Source of the DNA: Paenibacillus senegalensis JC66
GTDB taxonomy: Bacteria > Bacillota > Bacilli > Paenibacillales > NBRC-103111
Length of the DNA stretch: 64,000 nt
Assembly: GCF_000285515.1 (NCBI RefSeq)
Contig: NZ_HE610959.1
Location: 173,312 to 237,311, forward strand
Direction of reading: 5' to 3'
Positions 1-8,322 of the stretch are shown one piece after another. Made by a program: the position numbers and the translations under genes. Each line of letters starts with the position of its first letter. The stretch's first letter is position 1. The notes under the pieces were generated by a model. That model ran no database searches. It was not told where the DNA came from and worked only from the letters and a program-made list of their open reading frames with translations.

Positions 1-12
1 CTGGGCACGCCG

Positions 13-65
13 CATAATAAAAAACAGAGCGAAAAAACACAGCTATTGTGTGTTTTCCCGCTCTG
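13..65 (-). terminator. riboswitch expression-platform terminator
   Basis: On the minus strand, CAGAGCG and CGCTCTG arms enclose an inner stem of ACACA against TGTGT. A run of six T follows and then TTATTATG. It sits directly after the second glycine aptamer and its 5' arm overlaps the aptamer end, which fits a transcriptional switch that reads through when glycine is bound. Confidence 0.8.
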
Positions 66-283
66 TCCTTTTACCTGAGAGTTACCTCTAAACGATGTTT
101 AAAGTTTCCCCGTGGGTGTTCCGTAAGCCATACAGCCCGGAAGCTCTCCAGAGTTGCGTCCGGTAAAGGTCCTTTTGCCTGAGAGATTCACCTTACGGCT
201 TACTCCTTCGGCGCTACGCTCAACCCGCCGCTTCCCCTCCTACGAGTTGAAGAATGCTCAGGTTCTATCGTAATCTCTCCCTA
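62..283 (-). ncRNA. tandem glycine riboswitch
   Basis: Two consecutive glycine aptamers are read on the minus strand. The first (about 283 to 168) opens with GGGAGAGAT and closes with ATCTCTCAGGC followed by AAAAGGAC. The second (about 156 to 62) opens with CTGGAGAG and closes with CTCTCAGGTAAAAGGAC. The paired GAGAG/CTCTC closing stem plus the CAGGnAAAAGGAC end is the hallmark of the gcvT-type glycine riboswitch, and the tandem arrangement is the usual one in Bacillota. It reads leftwards, so the controlled gene (probably gcvT of the glycine cleavage operon) lies beyond the left edge. gcvH at 1006 is on the opposite strand and is not under this element. Confidence 0.93.
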
Positions 284-1005
284 TTACCATCATTCGCCAG
301 TATGTCATAATATCAGGCAAGTCATATATTCATCGGGCGGACTTTCTTTAAAATCCGCCGCAGATTTGCCAAACTTGATTGCCGCTAATCCACAATGCGA
401 GTTGTCAATCTCGATTGCCACTTATCCACAAGAATGTGGTAACTTCTGTCTTAGTTATTATTATTCCAGACGATGACGGTTTGTCAACCCAATGTCACCA
501 GTTCTATGAAAATTTTAAAAAAACTAACCTGGGGACACCTTGACTTTTTTTCTCAGGGTATAATAAGCTTATAGCGAATTATTGAAGGCTGTCGATATTA
601 ATTGCAAAAGACGGTCGAGCGGTGGGCAGGGGACTGGCAGAGACCGTTTTCGCTCCTGACTCACGGCGCTCGCAGTGGTCCTTATCAGGGGGTTAAAAAT
701 TTTAACGCTTGCCATCGTCCTTATTTTGCTTCAGATCCCTGTTTTCGGGGTCATTTGTCACAAATAAGAGCGAGGATGAGCGTTAGAAAGAAAACCCCTG
801 CTTTTTCGGCCAAATAAGAGCGAGGGCGAGCGTTAGCGTAAGACAGCCATTGGTCCACACGCGATGAACCCGCACGCACGACAGATCGATGGACAGCATT
901 GGTACAGAGCGAAGAAGCACCAGTGGATCGATGATTGTATGCATAATGAATCGATAGACTCTACTTGGAACGTCAGCAAATCTTCCGAAAAGAGGGATTA
1001 TACCT
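284..1005. other. intergenic leader region with 26-bp direct repeats
   Basis: This is a gap of about 720 bases between the minus-strand riboswitch and gcvH. It holds a perfect TATAAT at 559-564 without a well-spaced -35 box, a palindrome at 692-706 (GTTAAAA and TTTTAAC arms), and a hairpin around GATCCC and GGGGTC near 735. Two copies of a 26-bp direct repeat (CAAATAAGAGCGAGG core, ending GAGCGTTAG) lie at 761-786 and 811-836. A 71-codon open frame at 602-817 lacks a ribosome site and resembles nothing known to me, so I do not call it a gene. No known riboswitch class was recognised here. Confidence 0.5.
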
Positions 1006-1401
1006 ATGAGTGAAGTTAAACAAGGATTGTATTACAGTAAGGAGCATGAATGGGTAGAAAAGGTTGATTCGAATAAAGTTCGTATTGGCATCACCGATTT
1101 TGCACAGCATCAGTTAGGGGACATCGTATTTGTAGAATTCCCGGCAGTAGGCGATGAGGTGACAAGCGGAACGAGTGTTGGGAGCGTGGAATCGGTCAAG
1201 ACGGTTTCCGATATCTACTCTCCGGTATCGGGAAAAGTAACTGCAGTGAACGAGCAGCTTGAAGATTCTCCAGAGCTCGTGAACAGTTCTCCATATGGAG
1301 ATGGATGGATGATTGAAGTCGAAGTCGCTGATTTGGAGGAAGCCGTTAAAGAACTGTTAACTGAGGAAGACTACAAAACGTTCATTGCCGAGGATGAATA
1401 G
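1006..1401 (+). CDS. gcvH: glycine cleavage system H protein
   Basis: Lipoyl-carrier protein of the glycine cleavage complex. It shuttles the aminomethyl group from the P protein to the T protein and is reoxidised by the L protein in the cytoplasm. In Bacillus it also serves as the entry point for lipoate biosynthesis and transfer. The 131-residue length is normal for the family. The lipoylation motif ESVKTVSDIYSPVSG is present, with the modified lysine at about residue 65, followed by the acidic C-terminus usual for GcvH. The ATG is preceded by AGAGGGA at good distance. It stands alone, with the glycine-riboswitch gene diverging to the left, as in many Bacillota where gcvH is unlinked from gcvT-gcvPA-gcvPB. 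Confidence 0.97.
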   Translation: MSEVKQGLYYSKEHEWVEKVDSNKVRIGITDFAQHQLGDIVFVEFPAVGDEVTSGTSVGSVESVKTVSDIYSPVSGKVTAVNEQLEDSPELVNSSPYGDGWMIEVEVADLEEAVKELLTEEDYKTFIAEDE

Positions 1402-1670
1402 GTTAGATGATTCCATAGTAGCAGGTTCTCATTGTGCTGTTTCCATGGCACATAGATCTAGCGGCAGACTTCCTTAGTACTAATTCCATGATCAAAGCTA
1501 TAGGCTATCCTTGTACGATTCCATGGGCTATAGGGGCAGGCTCCCTTTAGTACTGATTCCATGACCCTTAAAATGGCAGTTCCTATAATGCAGGTCCCAT
1601 GGTTCATTTAAGCAGGCTTCATAATTATTCACAGCTGCTCGCTTACATACACGCCCTATAGCTCATACAG
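1402..1670. repeat. decayed repeats built on a TTCCATG motif
   Basis: The stretch after gcvH contains TTCCATG or a close variant at about 1411, 1441, 1484, 1519, 1557 and 1595, spaced 30 to 43 bases apart. The best-matched pair is 1463-1491 and 1535-1563, sharing GGCAG...TTAGTACTRATTCCATGA. No open frame or terminator is evident. It looks like an eroded tandem repeat of roughly 36 bp. Confidence 0.5.
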
Positions 1671-1711
1671 CAAACCCAAAAAACAGGACTCCCGCCGGCG
1701 AAGTCCTGTTT
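1671..1711 (-). terminator. terminator of the long leftward operon
   Basis: On the minus strand a 10-bp stem (AAACAGGACT pairing with AGTCCTGTTT) encloses a short GC-rich loop and runs into TTTTTTGGG. It lies 90 bases past the stop of the fumarylacetoacetase-family gene, the last gene of the leftward operon. Confidence 0.8.
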
Positions 1712-1729
1712 GATGTGTCCGGCCGCGCG

Positions 1730-1781
1730 CGGCGAATGCTGGCGCGCGACAATGCTCCGTGCGGCGAATTCTGGCGCGCGA
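1730..1781. repeat. 21-bp GC-rich direct repeat, two copies
   Basis: GCGGCGAATGCTGGCGCGCGA at 1730 recurs with one mismatch at 1761, 31 bases on. It lies between the operon's last stop codon and its terminator, so it is in the 3' untranslated region. No function can be read from it. Confidence 0.55.
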
Positions 1782-1800
1782 TGCAATCCCTCGTAATCGC

Positions 1801-2682
1801 CTATCGATTTCGCCGGAACGAATTCGTTAAGGTGCCTATGCCTGCGATTTCTGCTTCCGTGACATCCCCGTCCTGCAGCCATACCGGGGGTTGAAAGCCC
1901 ATTCCTACTCCTGGAGGGGTACCCGTGCTGATTACATCCCCAGGCTTTAATGTCATCGTTCTGGACAAAAAGACTATCAAATAAGGAACCGAAAAAATCA
2001 GCTGCCTTGTGTTGGAGCTTTGCATCGTCTTTCCGTTAAGCCTTAGTGCAATTTCTAGTTGTCCCGGATCGCTAATCGCATCAGCCGTAACGATCCATGG
2101 CCCCATCGGTGCGAAGTCGTCAATCGCCTTGCCTCTCATCCACTGCCCCTCGGACAGCTGGATATCTCTCGCACTGACATCATTGACTATCGTATAGCCA
2201 AAAATAGCGTCCATTGCCTGTTCCTCTGTCACATCGCGGATGGTCTTTCCTATCACAACTGCCAGCTCAACTTCATAGTCGCATTGGCTGACTTCTTCTG
2301 GTATATCTACAATCGCTTCATGACCTGTCAATGCATTCGCAAACTTTCCGAACAATACAGGCTTTTCCGGCACAGCCATCCCCGATTCCTGAGCATGATC
2401 AGCGTAATTCAGTCCGATGAACAGAAGCTTTTCGGGATCGGTTAAAGGTGATGCCAGCTCGACGGTATCAAGCGGCAGGCACTCTCCCATCTGCAGCGCT
2501 TGCTGATACAAATGCCCGATCCGGTTAGGCATATGCTCTGCTTCTGCCAGCAAGTCCCTCATCGTTCCTCCGAATGGGAGCGGAATGACGTTATTCTCCC
2601 CATTGACTATGCCTACTTTCAGCCGCTGCTTCATACTTCCCCGTTCCCGAACGTTCAGCGGCAAATATTGAACCAGCCTCAT
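1801..2682 (-). CDS. fumarylacetoacetate hydrolase (FAH) family protein
   Basis: A 293-residue FAH-fold enzyme. Relatives hydrolyse, decarboxylate, isomerise or hydrate 2-keto acids with Mg or Mn, for example hydroxyhepta-dienedioate isomerase and 2-keto-3-deoxy-sugar-acid hydrolases. The family landmarks are present in order: GLNYADHAQE near residue 90, CDYEVELAVVIGK near 134 with the metal ligands D135, E137 and E139, VNDVSARD near 167, GKAIDDFAPMGPW, and the C-terminal GDVISTGTPPGVG. I start at the ATG at 2682 because GGAGGG lies just upstream; the frame stays open further but without a ribosome site. It is the last gene of the leftward operon, 31 bases after the Gfo/Idh gene. I infer that it acts late in the pathway on a keto-acid product; the substrate is unknown. 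Confidence 0.85.
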   Translation of the reverse strand: MRLVQYLPLNVRERGSMKQRLKVGIVNGENNVIPLPFGGTMRDLLAEAEHMPNRIGHLYQQALQMGECLPLDTVELASPLTDPEKLLFIGLNYADHAQESGMAVPEKPVLFGKFANALTGHEAIVDIPEEVSQCDYEVELAVVIGKTIRDVTEEQAMDAIFGYTIVNDVSARDIQLSEGQWMRGKAIDDFAPMGPWIVTADAISDPGQLEIALRLNGKTMQSSNTRQLIFSVPYLIVFLSRTMTLKPGDVISTGTPPGVGMGFQPPVWLQDGDVTEAEIAGIGTLTNSFRRNR

Positions 2683-2713
2683 TGCCTTCCCTCCCTGCTC
2701 TTTGTAGTCTAAG

Positions 2714-3709
2714 TTACAGCAAAATCTCCGCTTGACTGCGTGCTGAATGGACAATCGCATCCGCAATCTCGATCCCATGAATAGCATCATCAAAGGATAC
2801 ATAATCCATAGGCTGGTTCAATGCTATGGATTGACAGATGTAGTTCATCTGCTCCCGCAAGGCTCCAAAACGGATTCCCTGGATCTCCCGATGTACGGCA
2901 AGATCCGGTGTCTGTCTGCCATCCGTATTCCAGATCTGCACTCCAGCTTCTCTCGTATCCATGTGTGCAACTCCATGCTCGCCGATGACCTCTGCGCTGT
3001 CCGCTATTGCGATACCTGCGGCATCCGGGGTCCGCCAATGACTCTCCAGCACCGCCAAAGCTCCGTTGGCGAACTCCAGCTGGACCCATAAGATTTCCGG
3101 ACAACCCGGGTCGCTCATATGAATTCCATGCGCCCTTACCTTGCGCACTCGCGAATTCGCATACCAGAGAGCCAGATCAATATCATGAATCATTAGCTCG
3201 TAAACGGTATGTGTCCGCTTATAGGTAGCAAATAAAGATTGGGCACGTGCTCTGCGCAAGAAAATACTTTTGATCGGACCAATCGTCCCATTCTGTATGC
3301 CTTCATAAATTTCCGCGTATTTCGGATCAAAGCGCAGCAGATGACCAGGCACGAGATGCCGCTTAGCGCTGTGCGCAGCTGCAGCCAGCTGTTTGGCTTC
3401 GCTCGCGAGCGTGGTAACCGGCTTTTCGACCAGCACATGCTTTCCGTTATTAAGCGCAAGGAGCGCCGGCTGCAGATGCTCTTTCTCAAAGGTCGCAATA
3501 CTGACCAGATCGACCGTATCCAATCCGCACACCTCAGCATAATCCTCATAACGACCGGCAATTTGATAGCGGTCAGCCAGCTGCTGAACCCGTTCCGGAC
3601 GGAGGTCACACAATGCAGTCACCTCGACATAAGGCAGCGCTTGAAAGGCTTGAAGATGGCACTCTCCCCAGCTCCCCAGTCCTATAATCGCCACTCTGAC
3701 TTTATTCAT
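2714..3709 (-). CDS. Gfo/Idh/MocA family oxidoreductase
   Basis: A 331-residue NAD(P)-dependent sugar or inositol dehydrogenase-like protein. The N-terminal Rossmann domain opens with VRVAIIGLGSWGECH (GxGxxG-type), followed by LVEKPVT (the conserved EKP motif) near residue 95 and the GFO/IDH C-terminal beta-sheet domain. HDIDLALWY near residue 180 fits the usual catalytic H/D segment. The ATG at 3709 has AAGGAG upstream. Its start overlaps the stop of the zinc dehydrogenase gene by 8 bases, so the two are probably translationally coupled. Within the operon it is one of two oxidoreductases that could oxidise a sugar ring carbon or reduce a keto-sugar. A second, distinct Gfo/Idh gene lies at 15167-16243. 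Confidence 0.88.
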   Translation of the reverse strand: MNKVRVAIIGLGSWGECHLQAFQALPYVEVTALCDLRPERVQQLADRYQIAGRYEDYAEVCGLDTVDLVSIATFEKEHLQPALLALNNGKHVLVEKPVTTLASEAKQLAAAAHSAKRHLVPGHLLRFDPKYAEIYEGIQNGTIGPIKSIFLRRARAQSLFATYKRTHTVYELMIHDIDLALWYANSRVRKVRAHGIHMSDPGCPEILWVQLEFANGALAVLESHWRTPDAAGIAIADSAEVIGEHGVAHMDTREAGVQIWNTDGRQTPDLAVHREIQGIRFGALREQMNYICQSIALNQPMDYVSFDDAIHGIEIADAIVHSARSQAEILL

Positions 3710-4769
3710 TTGGCTTCTCCTTCCATACGCGCGTTTCTCCTTCTGCACGTGCATCCAATATTATTTTTCCATGATGCACTCTGCCTGCAACCAGATCTTC
3801 AAACGCGCGGCCGCCTTCGGACAGCGGCCTGATATCCGTCCATCCGTCTTCGGTTATCGCACCGCCTGCCAACAAGTTAACGGCTGCCGCAAAATCCGCC
3901 CGGTCGTAACAAAACGAGCCCAGCATGCGAATTTCACTGCGGATGAAATGGTTAACCGGAAGAATCGTATCATCAATGCCAAGACCGATATTCATTAGCG
4001 TTCCTCCCGGATTGAGAAGCATTGCGGCAGCGGAGCGGGTCGGTTGAAAACCGGCGGCATCAACAACGACATCAACACCTCTATCCGCGTATTGCTTGCG
4101 AATGACCTCTTCCACCGTCCTCTCCGCAGGATTGATCGTTTGGTCCGCCGCATGTTCCCTGGCTATTTCCAGCCTTTGCGGATTAGTATCCACGACAATA
4201 ACGGATTCCGCTCCGAGCCGCTTGGCCGCTTTGGCGCACAAGAGGCCTATCCCTCCGGCCCCGAATATTACCACGTTCGGGAAGACGTAGCCGTCCATAG
4301 CCCTTCTTACCGCTCGCAGTGAGCAGGCCAGCGGCTCCGCCAGTGCTGCCCGAAAGGGAGACATTCCATTCGGAACGGCGATTACCGCAGAAGAGGGAAC
4401 GGTGACCCATTGTCCGAATGCACCGGAACGGTGAATGCCAATAATTTGCCGGTTAGCGCATAATTGAGGGTTTCCCCGGTCACACGAGCGGCATTTGCCG
4501 CAATGGAGAAGCGGATTGACGACCACACGCTGCCCAATTTCAAGCGGCTCTTCAACTGCTGTTCCGAGGCTTTCCACCAGGCCGCTGAACTCATGGCCCA
4601 TGATAAGCGGTGGAACCCGCAAACTGTTGTGACCCAGGTAGCCTTCGATTTCGGAGCCGCAAATCCCTACAGCCTCTACCTTAATCCGTACTTCATTGGC
4701 CGCCGGCTGAGGCTTTTCGGCTTCCATCCATACCATTTGCTCGGGGGCTGTCCAGACTAAAGCTTTCAT
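3702..4769 (-). CDS. zinc-dependent medium-chain alcohol dehydrogenase
   Basis: A 355-residue MDR-superfamily polyol or sugar dehydrogenase, like sorbitol and threonine dehydrogenases. Visible ligands are catalytic zinc C37 in GICGSE, H59-E60 in MGHEFSG, and the four structural-zinc cysteines C90, C93, C96 and C104 in HCGKCRSCDRGNPQLC. The Rossmann motif is VVIFGAGGIGLLCAKAAKRLG. The ATG at 4769 has GGAGG nine bases upstream; the frame extends further upstream but without a ribosome site. It follows the class V aminotransferase gene by 28 bases and overlaps the Gfo/Idh gene. Likely role: NAD-linked oxidation of a hydroxyl on the operon's sugar or amino-acid intermediate (inference). Confidence 0.9.
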   Translation of the reverse strand: MKALVWTAPEQMVWMEAEKPQPAANEVRIKVEAVGICGSEIEGYLGHNSLRVPPLIMGHEFSGLVESLGTAVEEPLEIGQRVVVNPLLHCGKCRSCDRGNPQLCANRQIIGIHRSGAFGQWVTVPSSAVIAVPNGMSPFRAALAEPLACSLRAVRRAMDGYVFPNVVIFGAGGIGLLCAKAAKRLGAESVIVVDTNPQRLEIAREHAADQTINPAERTVEEVIRKQYADRGVDVVVDAAGFQPTRSAAAMLLNPGGTLMNIGLGIDDTILPVNHFIRSEIRMLGSFCYDRADFAAAVNLLAGGAITEDGWTDIRPLSEGGRAFEDLVAGRVHHGKIILDARAEGETRVWKEKPNE

Positions 4770-4797
4770 TTGTGCATGTCCTCCTGTTCTGTCGCTA

Positions 4798-5961
4798 TTA
4801 TAATGTCGAAGGCAAGAGCTTGAGCAGCCGCTCAACGTCTTCAAGATCGTTGAACAAGTGCAGCGAAATCCGGAAGCGTCCATCCCCGCCCCAAATATAT
4901 ACCTGCTCTTTTAGCAGTTTTTCTGCGATGACCTCTCCCTGTTCATGTCTGACAGAAATATTGCCAGCGCGTTTTTGCGGTTCGGCAGGTGTCATCACAT
5001 TAAAGCCCAGCTTGGTAAGCTCCCCGATTAAATAAGTACCTAAGCCAAGCACATGCTCTTCGATGCGGGGAATCCCCACCTGGCGCAGCAGCTGCACGGT
5101 AAAGTTCATCGAATATAGGGTAGGATAGCTTGGATACCCTAACTCGAATCGTCTGGCATCCTGCTGCAGTTCGAACGATTGAAAGCGCTCGGAGCCGAAC
5201 ATATCCTGCACGCTCCGCCAGCCAACATATGCGGGGCGAAGATCAATTCTTTGACGGTTGACAGCAAGTACCGCGGCACCGTGAGTCGATAGCAGCCATT
5301 TATAAGAACTGCAGACAACAAAATCCGCTTCGTACATATCAACAGGGATTACACCTAGTGATTGAGTCACATCAAGCAGCAGCAGAATATTGGTTTTCTT
5401 AAGCTCCTGGTAAAGAGCGCGGTAGTTCAAGCGGGCGCCAGTCAAGTAGCTGACATGGCTCGTCATGACCAGCCGCGTCCTTTCATCCGCTGCCTGCAGA
5501 ATACTTTCGACGCTGACCTCGCCATCGTGATCCTCGATAAGCCGGATATCGACTCCCTTCTCCCTTAGCTTTAGCCAGGGAAGGACGCCAGACGGAAACT
5601 CGAGTGTATTAATAATGACATTGTCACCAGACTTCCAGTCCAGGGAGGCGGCAATCATCGATATCCCTTCTGAGGAATTGGACAGGAAAGCGATATCCTC
5701 CGCTTTCCCGTTCATCAATAAAGCCAGCTGCTCTTTACAGTTCTTTTCTACAGACATATTCCGGTCTCTGCCTATAGGACCTAAGCTTCTGGAGCGCAAA
5801 TAGTCCTGTACAGCTGCCACACTGCCCTTGTGAGAGGGCGTCTCTGCCCCGCTATATAACCAGGTTGTATTGTCCAGCCCGATAAATTCCGATTTTTTAA
5901 TAAGTGCATTCATCACATATCCCTGTACCTTTCCTGTTCCGTGGTTGCGAGCTTTGTGCAT
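4798..5961 (-). CDS. class V PLP-dependent aminotransferase-like enzyme
   Basis: A fold-type I PLP enzyme of the class V group (cysteine desulfurase, kynureninase, serine-pyruvate aminotransferase and relatives). The Schiff-base lysine is seen in VVCSSYKWLLSTHG, preceded by the LLLDVTQSLGVIPVD aspartate-containing cofactor segment. FLSNSSEGISMIA is the phosphate-side glycine/serine loop. There is no C-terminal desulfurase cysteine loop of the NifS or SufS type that I can recognise. I chose the ATG at 5961 because of AGGAG upstream; an internal ATG at 5913 is the alternative. It overlaps the end of the metallo-beta-lactamase gene by 17 codons or fewer in another frame. With RidA two genes away, an amine-removing step (deamination or elimination giving an imine) is a reasonable inference. 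Confidence 0.85.
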   Translation of the reverse strand: MHKARNHGTGKVQGYVMNALIKKSEFIGLDNTTWLYSGAETPSHKGSVAAVQDYLRSRSLGPIGRDRNMSVEKNCKEQLALLMNGKAEDIAFLSNSSEGISMIAASLDWKSGDNVIINTLEFPSGVLPWLKLREKGVDIRLIEDHDGEVSVESILQAADERTRLVMTSHVSYLTGARLNYRALYQELKKTNILLLLDVTQSLGVIPVDMYEADFVVCSSYKWLLSTHGAAVLAVNRQRIDLRPAYVGWRSVQDMFGSERFQSFELQQDARRFELGYPSYPTLYSMNFTVQLLRQVGIPRIEEHVLGLGTYLIGELTKLGFNVMTPAEPQKRAGNISVRHEQGEVIAEKLLKEQVYIWGGDGRFRISLHLFNDLEDVERLLKLLPSTL

Positions 5962-5977
5962 TCGTTCTCCTGCCTGA

Positions 5978-6715
5978 TTACAAATTAGGCGGAAGCTCCA
6001 GCCTTGCAAACTTGCTATGAGCCATCGCTATATGCCTGGCGGCATTAGCAGTAATGAACGGCCCGTGGCCGGGAAATAAAGCATCAATATTAAGCTCATG
6101 CAAACGCTCTATTGATTTGGCATAATCCTGAATGACACAATCCCAGGTTTGCTGCAAAACTATTTTACCACCAGCAAAAATAACATCTCCCGAAAATATG
6201 AGCCGCTGCCCTTGCCGTTCCCATACATAGCTGACATGTCCTCGGGAATGTCCGGGCGTTTCTATGACCTGCAGCCGGACATTCCCGATTTCGAGACGGT
6301 CCCCGTCTTCAACAGAACGACTGACCGGGCACGGCTCATACTTGAAATTTTCCGGGTAAACCCCTGCTGCAATAGCTGCGTTTAAACTCGTTTTATCATG
6401 GTCTGCAGCTTCGAGCCATGGCGCCGCCTCTTTGGAGACGATCACCTTCCAGCCATAGCGCTGTTGAAAATAGCTGGCGCCAGCCGCATGATCACCATGA
6501 ATATGAGTAAGTAACAGGCGGGTAATTTTATCCGTGGAAATCCCGCTTTGTTCTATTTGCTTTACAATAAGCTCGGGCTGGACTCCTCCTCCGGCATCTA
6601 TGAGGAATGCCTCGCTTCCCGCATCAATCAAGTAGACATTGCAATCCATCAGGTCCGTTATTTGGAAGCCGAATTGACCGCTGCCTACCAAATGAATCTC
6701 TGGAGCAATGAGCAT
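5978..6715 (-). CDS. metallo-beta-lactamase fold hydrolase
   Basis: A 245-residue MBL-fold enzyme of glyoxalase II style. The binuclear metal site is complete: H71-x-H73-x-D75-H76 in LTHIHGDHAAG, H156 in ETPGHSRGHVSYVW, D177 in FSGDVIF and H217 in FPGHGPF. ATG at 6715 follows GGGGGT. It lies inside the operon between RidA and the class V PLP gene with short gaps. Such enzymes hydrolyse thioesters, lactones or amides; in this setting a lactonase or acyl-hydrolase step is possible, but the substrate cannot be read from sequence. Confidence 0.88.
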   Translation of the reverse strand: MLIAPEIHLVGSGQFGFQITDLMDCNVYLIDAGSEAFLIDAGGGVQPELIVKQIEQSGISTDKITRLLLTHIHGDHAAGASYFQQRYGWKVIVSKEAAPWLEAADHDKTSLNAAIAAGVYPENFKYEPCPVSRSVEDGDRLEIGNVRLQVIETPGHSRGHVSYVWERQGQRLIFSGDVIFAGGKIVLQQTWDCVIQDYAKSIERLHELNIDALFPGHGPFITANAARHIAMAHSKFARLELPPNL

Positions 6716-6760
6716 CTTATTACCCCCTTTCTCTAGTCGCTGCTTGGCAATAGTACGGGA

Positions 6761-7147
6761 TTAGGGAATGTAAGCAATGCATTCAATTTCCACACGCATT
6801 CCCGGAGGGAACTTCACAATTTCCACCGTGCTTCTCGCCGGCGGTTCCTCGCCAAAGAACATGCTGTAAGCTTCGTTATACTCAGCGAAATCTTTCAGAT
6901 CGTCTATAAAAGCGAGCACTTTAACCACATGCTGCAAGGAAGTGCCAGAGGCTTGCAAAATATGCTCAATATATTTCAAAACTGCTTCCGTTTGGCGTTT
7001 CATCTCGCCGGGATAAAGCACCTCACCGCTGTCCAAATCGAATGGGCATGTACCGGATACGTATACCATTTCCCCTATGCGAACAGCTTGGGAGTATCTT
7101 CCTGAAGGCATTGGCGCCAAATCCGTATGGATGATCTGTTTACGCAT
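6761..7147 (-). CDS. RidA family enamine/imine deaminase
   Basis: A 128-residue member of the RidA/YjgF/UK114 family, which hydrolyses reactive enamines and imines released by PLP enzymes to the keto acid and ammonia. The key arginine is R105 in PPARSTVEIVKFPPG. GRYSQAV, VYVSGTCPF and E122 in VEIECIAYIP are typical. ATG at 7147 has AAGGAGG; it overlaps the stop of the upstream M20 gene by 8 bases, which implies coupling. Its presence next to a class V PLP enzyme supports a pathway step that makes an imine. It could alternatively belong to one of the non-deaminating RidA subgroups. Confidence 0.92.
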   Translation of the reverse strand: MRKQIIHTDLAPMPSGRYSQAVRIGEMVYVSGTCPFDLDSGEVLYPGEMKRQTEAVLKYIEHILQASGTSLQHVVKVLAFIDDLKDFAEYNEAYSMFFGEEPPARSTVEIVKFPPGMRVEIECIAYIP

Positions 7148-8318
7148 GAAATTCCTCCTTATCAGCACTGCTGAATTTTTGGACGAGCTCTATATAAAAC
7201 CGGGCAGCATGCCTTACTTCTTCCATCGATACCCACTCTTCATCGCTATGCGCCTGCTGGATAGAGCCCGGTCCGAACACAATAGTTGGAATCCCCTGTC
7301 TCTGCTGCAGCTTGCTGGCATCACTGCCATAAGCGGCGCCGCATAATTTCGTACTGATTTGCAGCTGACTGGCGGCTTTTTGCGCGCTTCTTACGATGGT
7401 CGAGGCGGGAGAAGTATCCAGCGCTTCATCCAGCAAAAGCTCTCTGACTGCGTATTCGATTCCCAATCCACCCAAATATTCCTGCAGGTTATTCTGCAGC
7501 TCCTGCATGATCTCTGCAGGCTGTTCACCGGGGATCAGCCTGCGGTCAACTTTAATCGTGCAGCTATCGGGAACAATATTAATCTCTTGTCCCCCGCGAA
7601 TAGTTCCTACGGTTAACGAGGGAGCGCCACAAAGCGGATGTATCTTATTTTCTAAACACGACTTGGATTGCTCCAGATAGTGAAGCACCTTGACCATATC
7701 CATAATGGCGCTGCGTCCCTCATGTGGCACTGAGCTATGCGCTGCCTTGCCAATAGTCTCGATTTCAAATCGTACACACCCTTTATGAGCAATAACAATG
7801 CCCAAATTGGTCGGCTCCCCTACAACAGCGCCATGAATGGGCAACCCCAATTCCATAAATTGAAGCAGGCCGCGGTAAGCATGTTCCTCATCCACTGAAG
7901 CACATAGGATGAGATCCGCGTTTAGTCCTTCAGCGTTTCTGGCATAGTGTTCCATCATTTGAAGCATCGCGGCAAGAGAGCCTTTCGTATCACATGCTCC
8001 CCTGCCGTACAATCGTCCGTTGATCCGGCGGGGAAGCAGGGGCTCACTCATCCCGCCGAAGGAAACGGTATCCATATGAGCTTCAAACAGCAGTGTCCGC
8101 TCCGGATGGCCAGAGTTCAAACGGATAATGAGATTGTCTCTTCCAGGAAGCACCGGCTGTCTTTCTACCGACAATCCCCGCGCCTTGCACCGCTGTTCGA
8201 TATATTCGGATAACAGCTGTTCCCCTCCCGAACCCGGGTCATAGGCCGGATTGACGCTAGGAATTGCAATCATCGATTCCAAAAGCTCTATAACATCCTC
8301 TTTTATAAGCGGATTCAT
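7140..8318 (-). CDS. M20 family metallohydrolase, ArgE/DapE-like deacylase
   Basis: A 392-residue zinc amidohydrolase resembling acetylornithine deacetylase and succinyl-diaminopimelate desuccinylase. The metal and catalytic residues are in order: H81 in FEAHMDTV, D110 in GRGACDTKG, the E144-E145 pair in ASVDEEHAYRG, the dimerisation-domain histidine region, and GSDASKLQQRQGIPTIVFGPG followed by QAHSDEEWV. The ATG at 8318 has AGAGGGA upstream; the longer open frame runs into the preceding gene and is not used. It sits 4 bases after the stop of the large hydrolase gene. In this operon it most plausibly removes an N-acyl group from an amino sugar or amino acid released by that hydrolase (inference). 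Confidence 0.88.
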   Translation of the reverse strand: MNPLIKEDVIELLESMIAIPSVNPAYDPGSGGEQLLSEYIEQRCKARGLSVERQPVLPGRDNLIIRLNSGHPERTLLFEAHMDTVSFGGMSEPLLPRRINGRLYGRGACDTKGSLAAMLQMMEHYARNAEGLNADLILCASVDEEHAYRGLLQFMELGLPIHGAVVGEPTNLGIVIAHKGCVRFEIETIGKAAHSSVPHEGRSAIMDMVKVLHYLEQSKSCLENKIHPLCGAPSLTVGTIRGGQEINIVPDSCTIKVDRRLIPGEQPAEIMQELQNNLQEYLGGLGIEYAVRELLLDEALDTSPASTIVRSAQKAASQLQISTKLCGAAYGSDASKLQQRQGIPTIVFGPGSIQQAHSDEEWVSMEEVRHAARFYIELVQKFSSADKEEFHA

Positions 8319-8322
8319 CGTA

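Noticed and set aside
602-817. 71-codon open frame upstream of gcvH
   Set aside because: It has no ribosome site and crosses one of the direct repeats, with no resemblance to a known protein.
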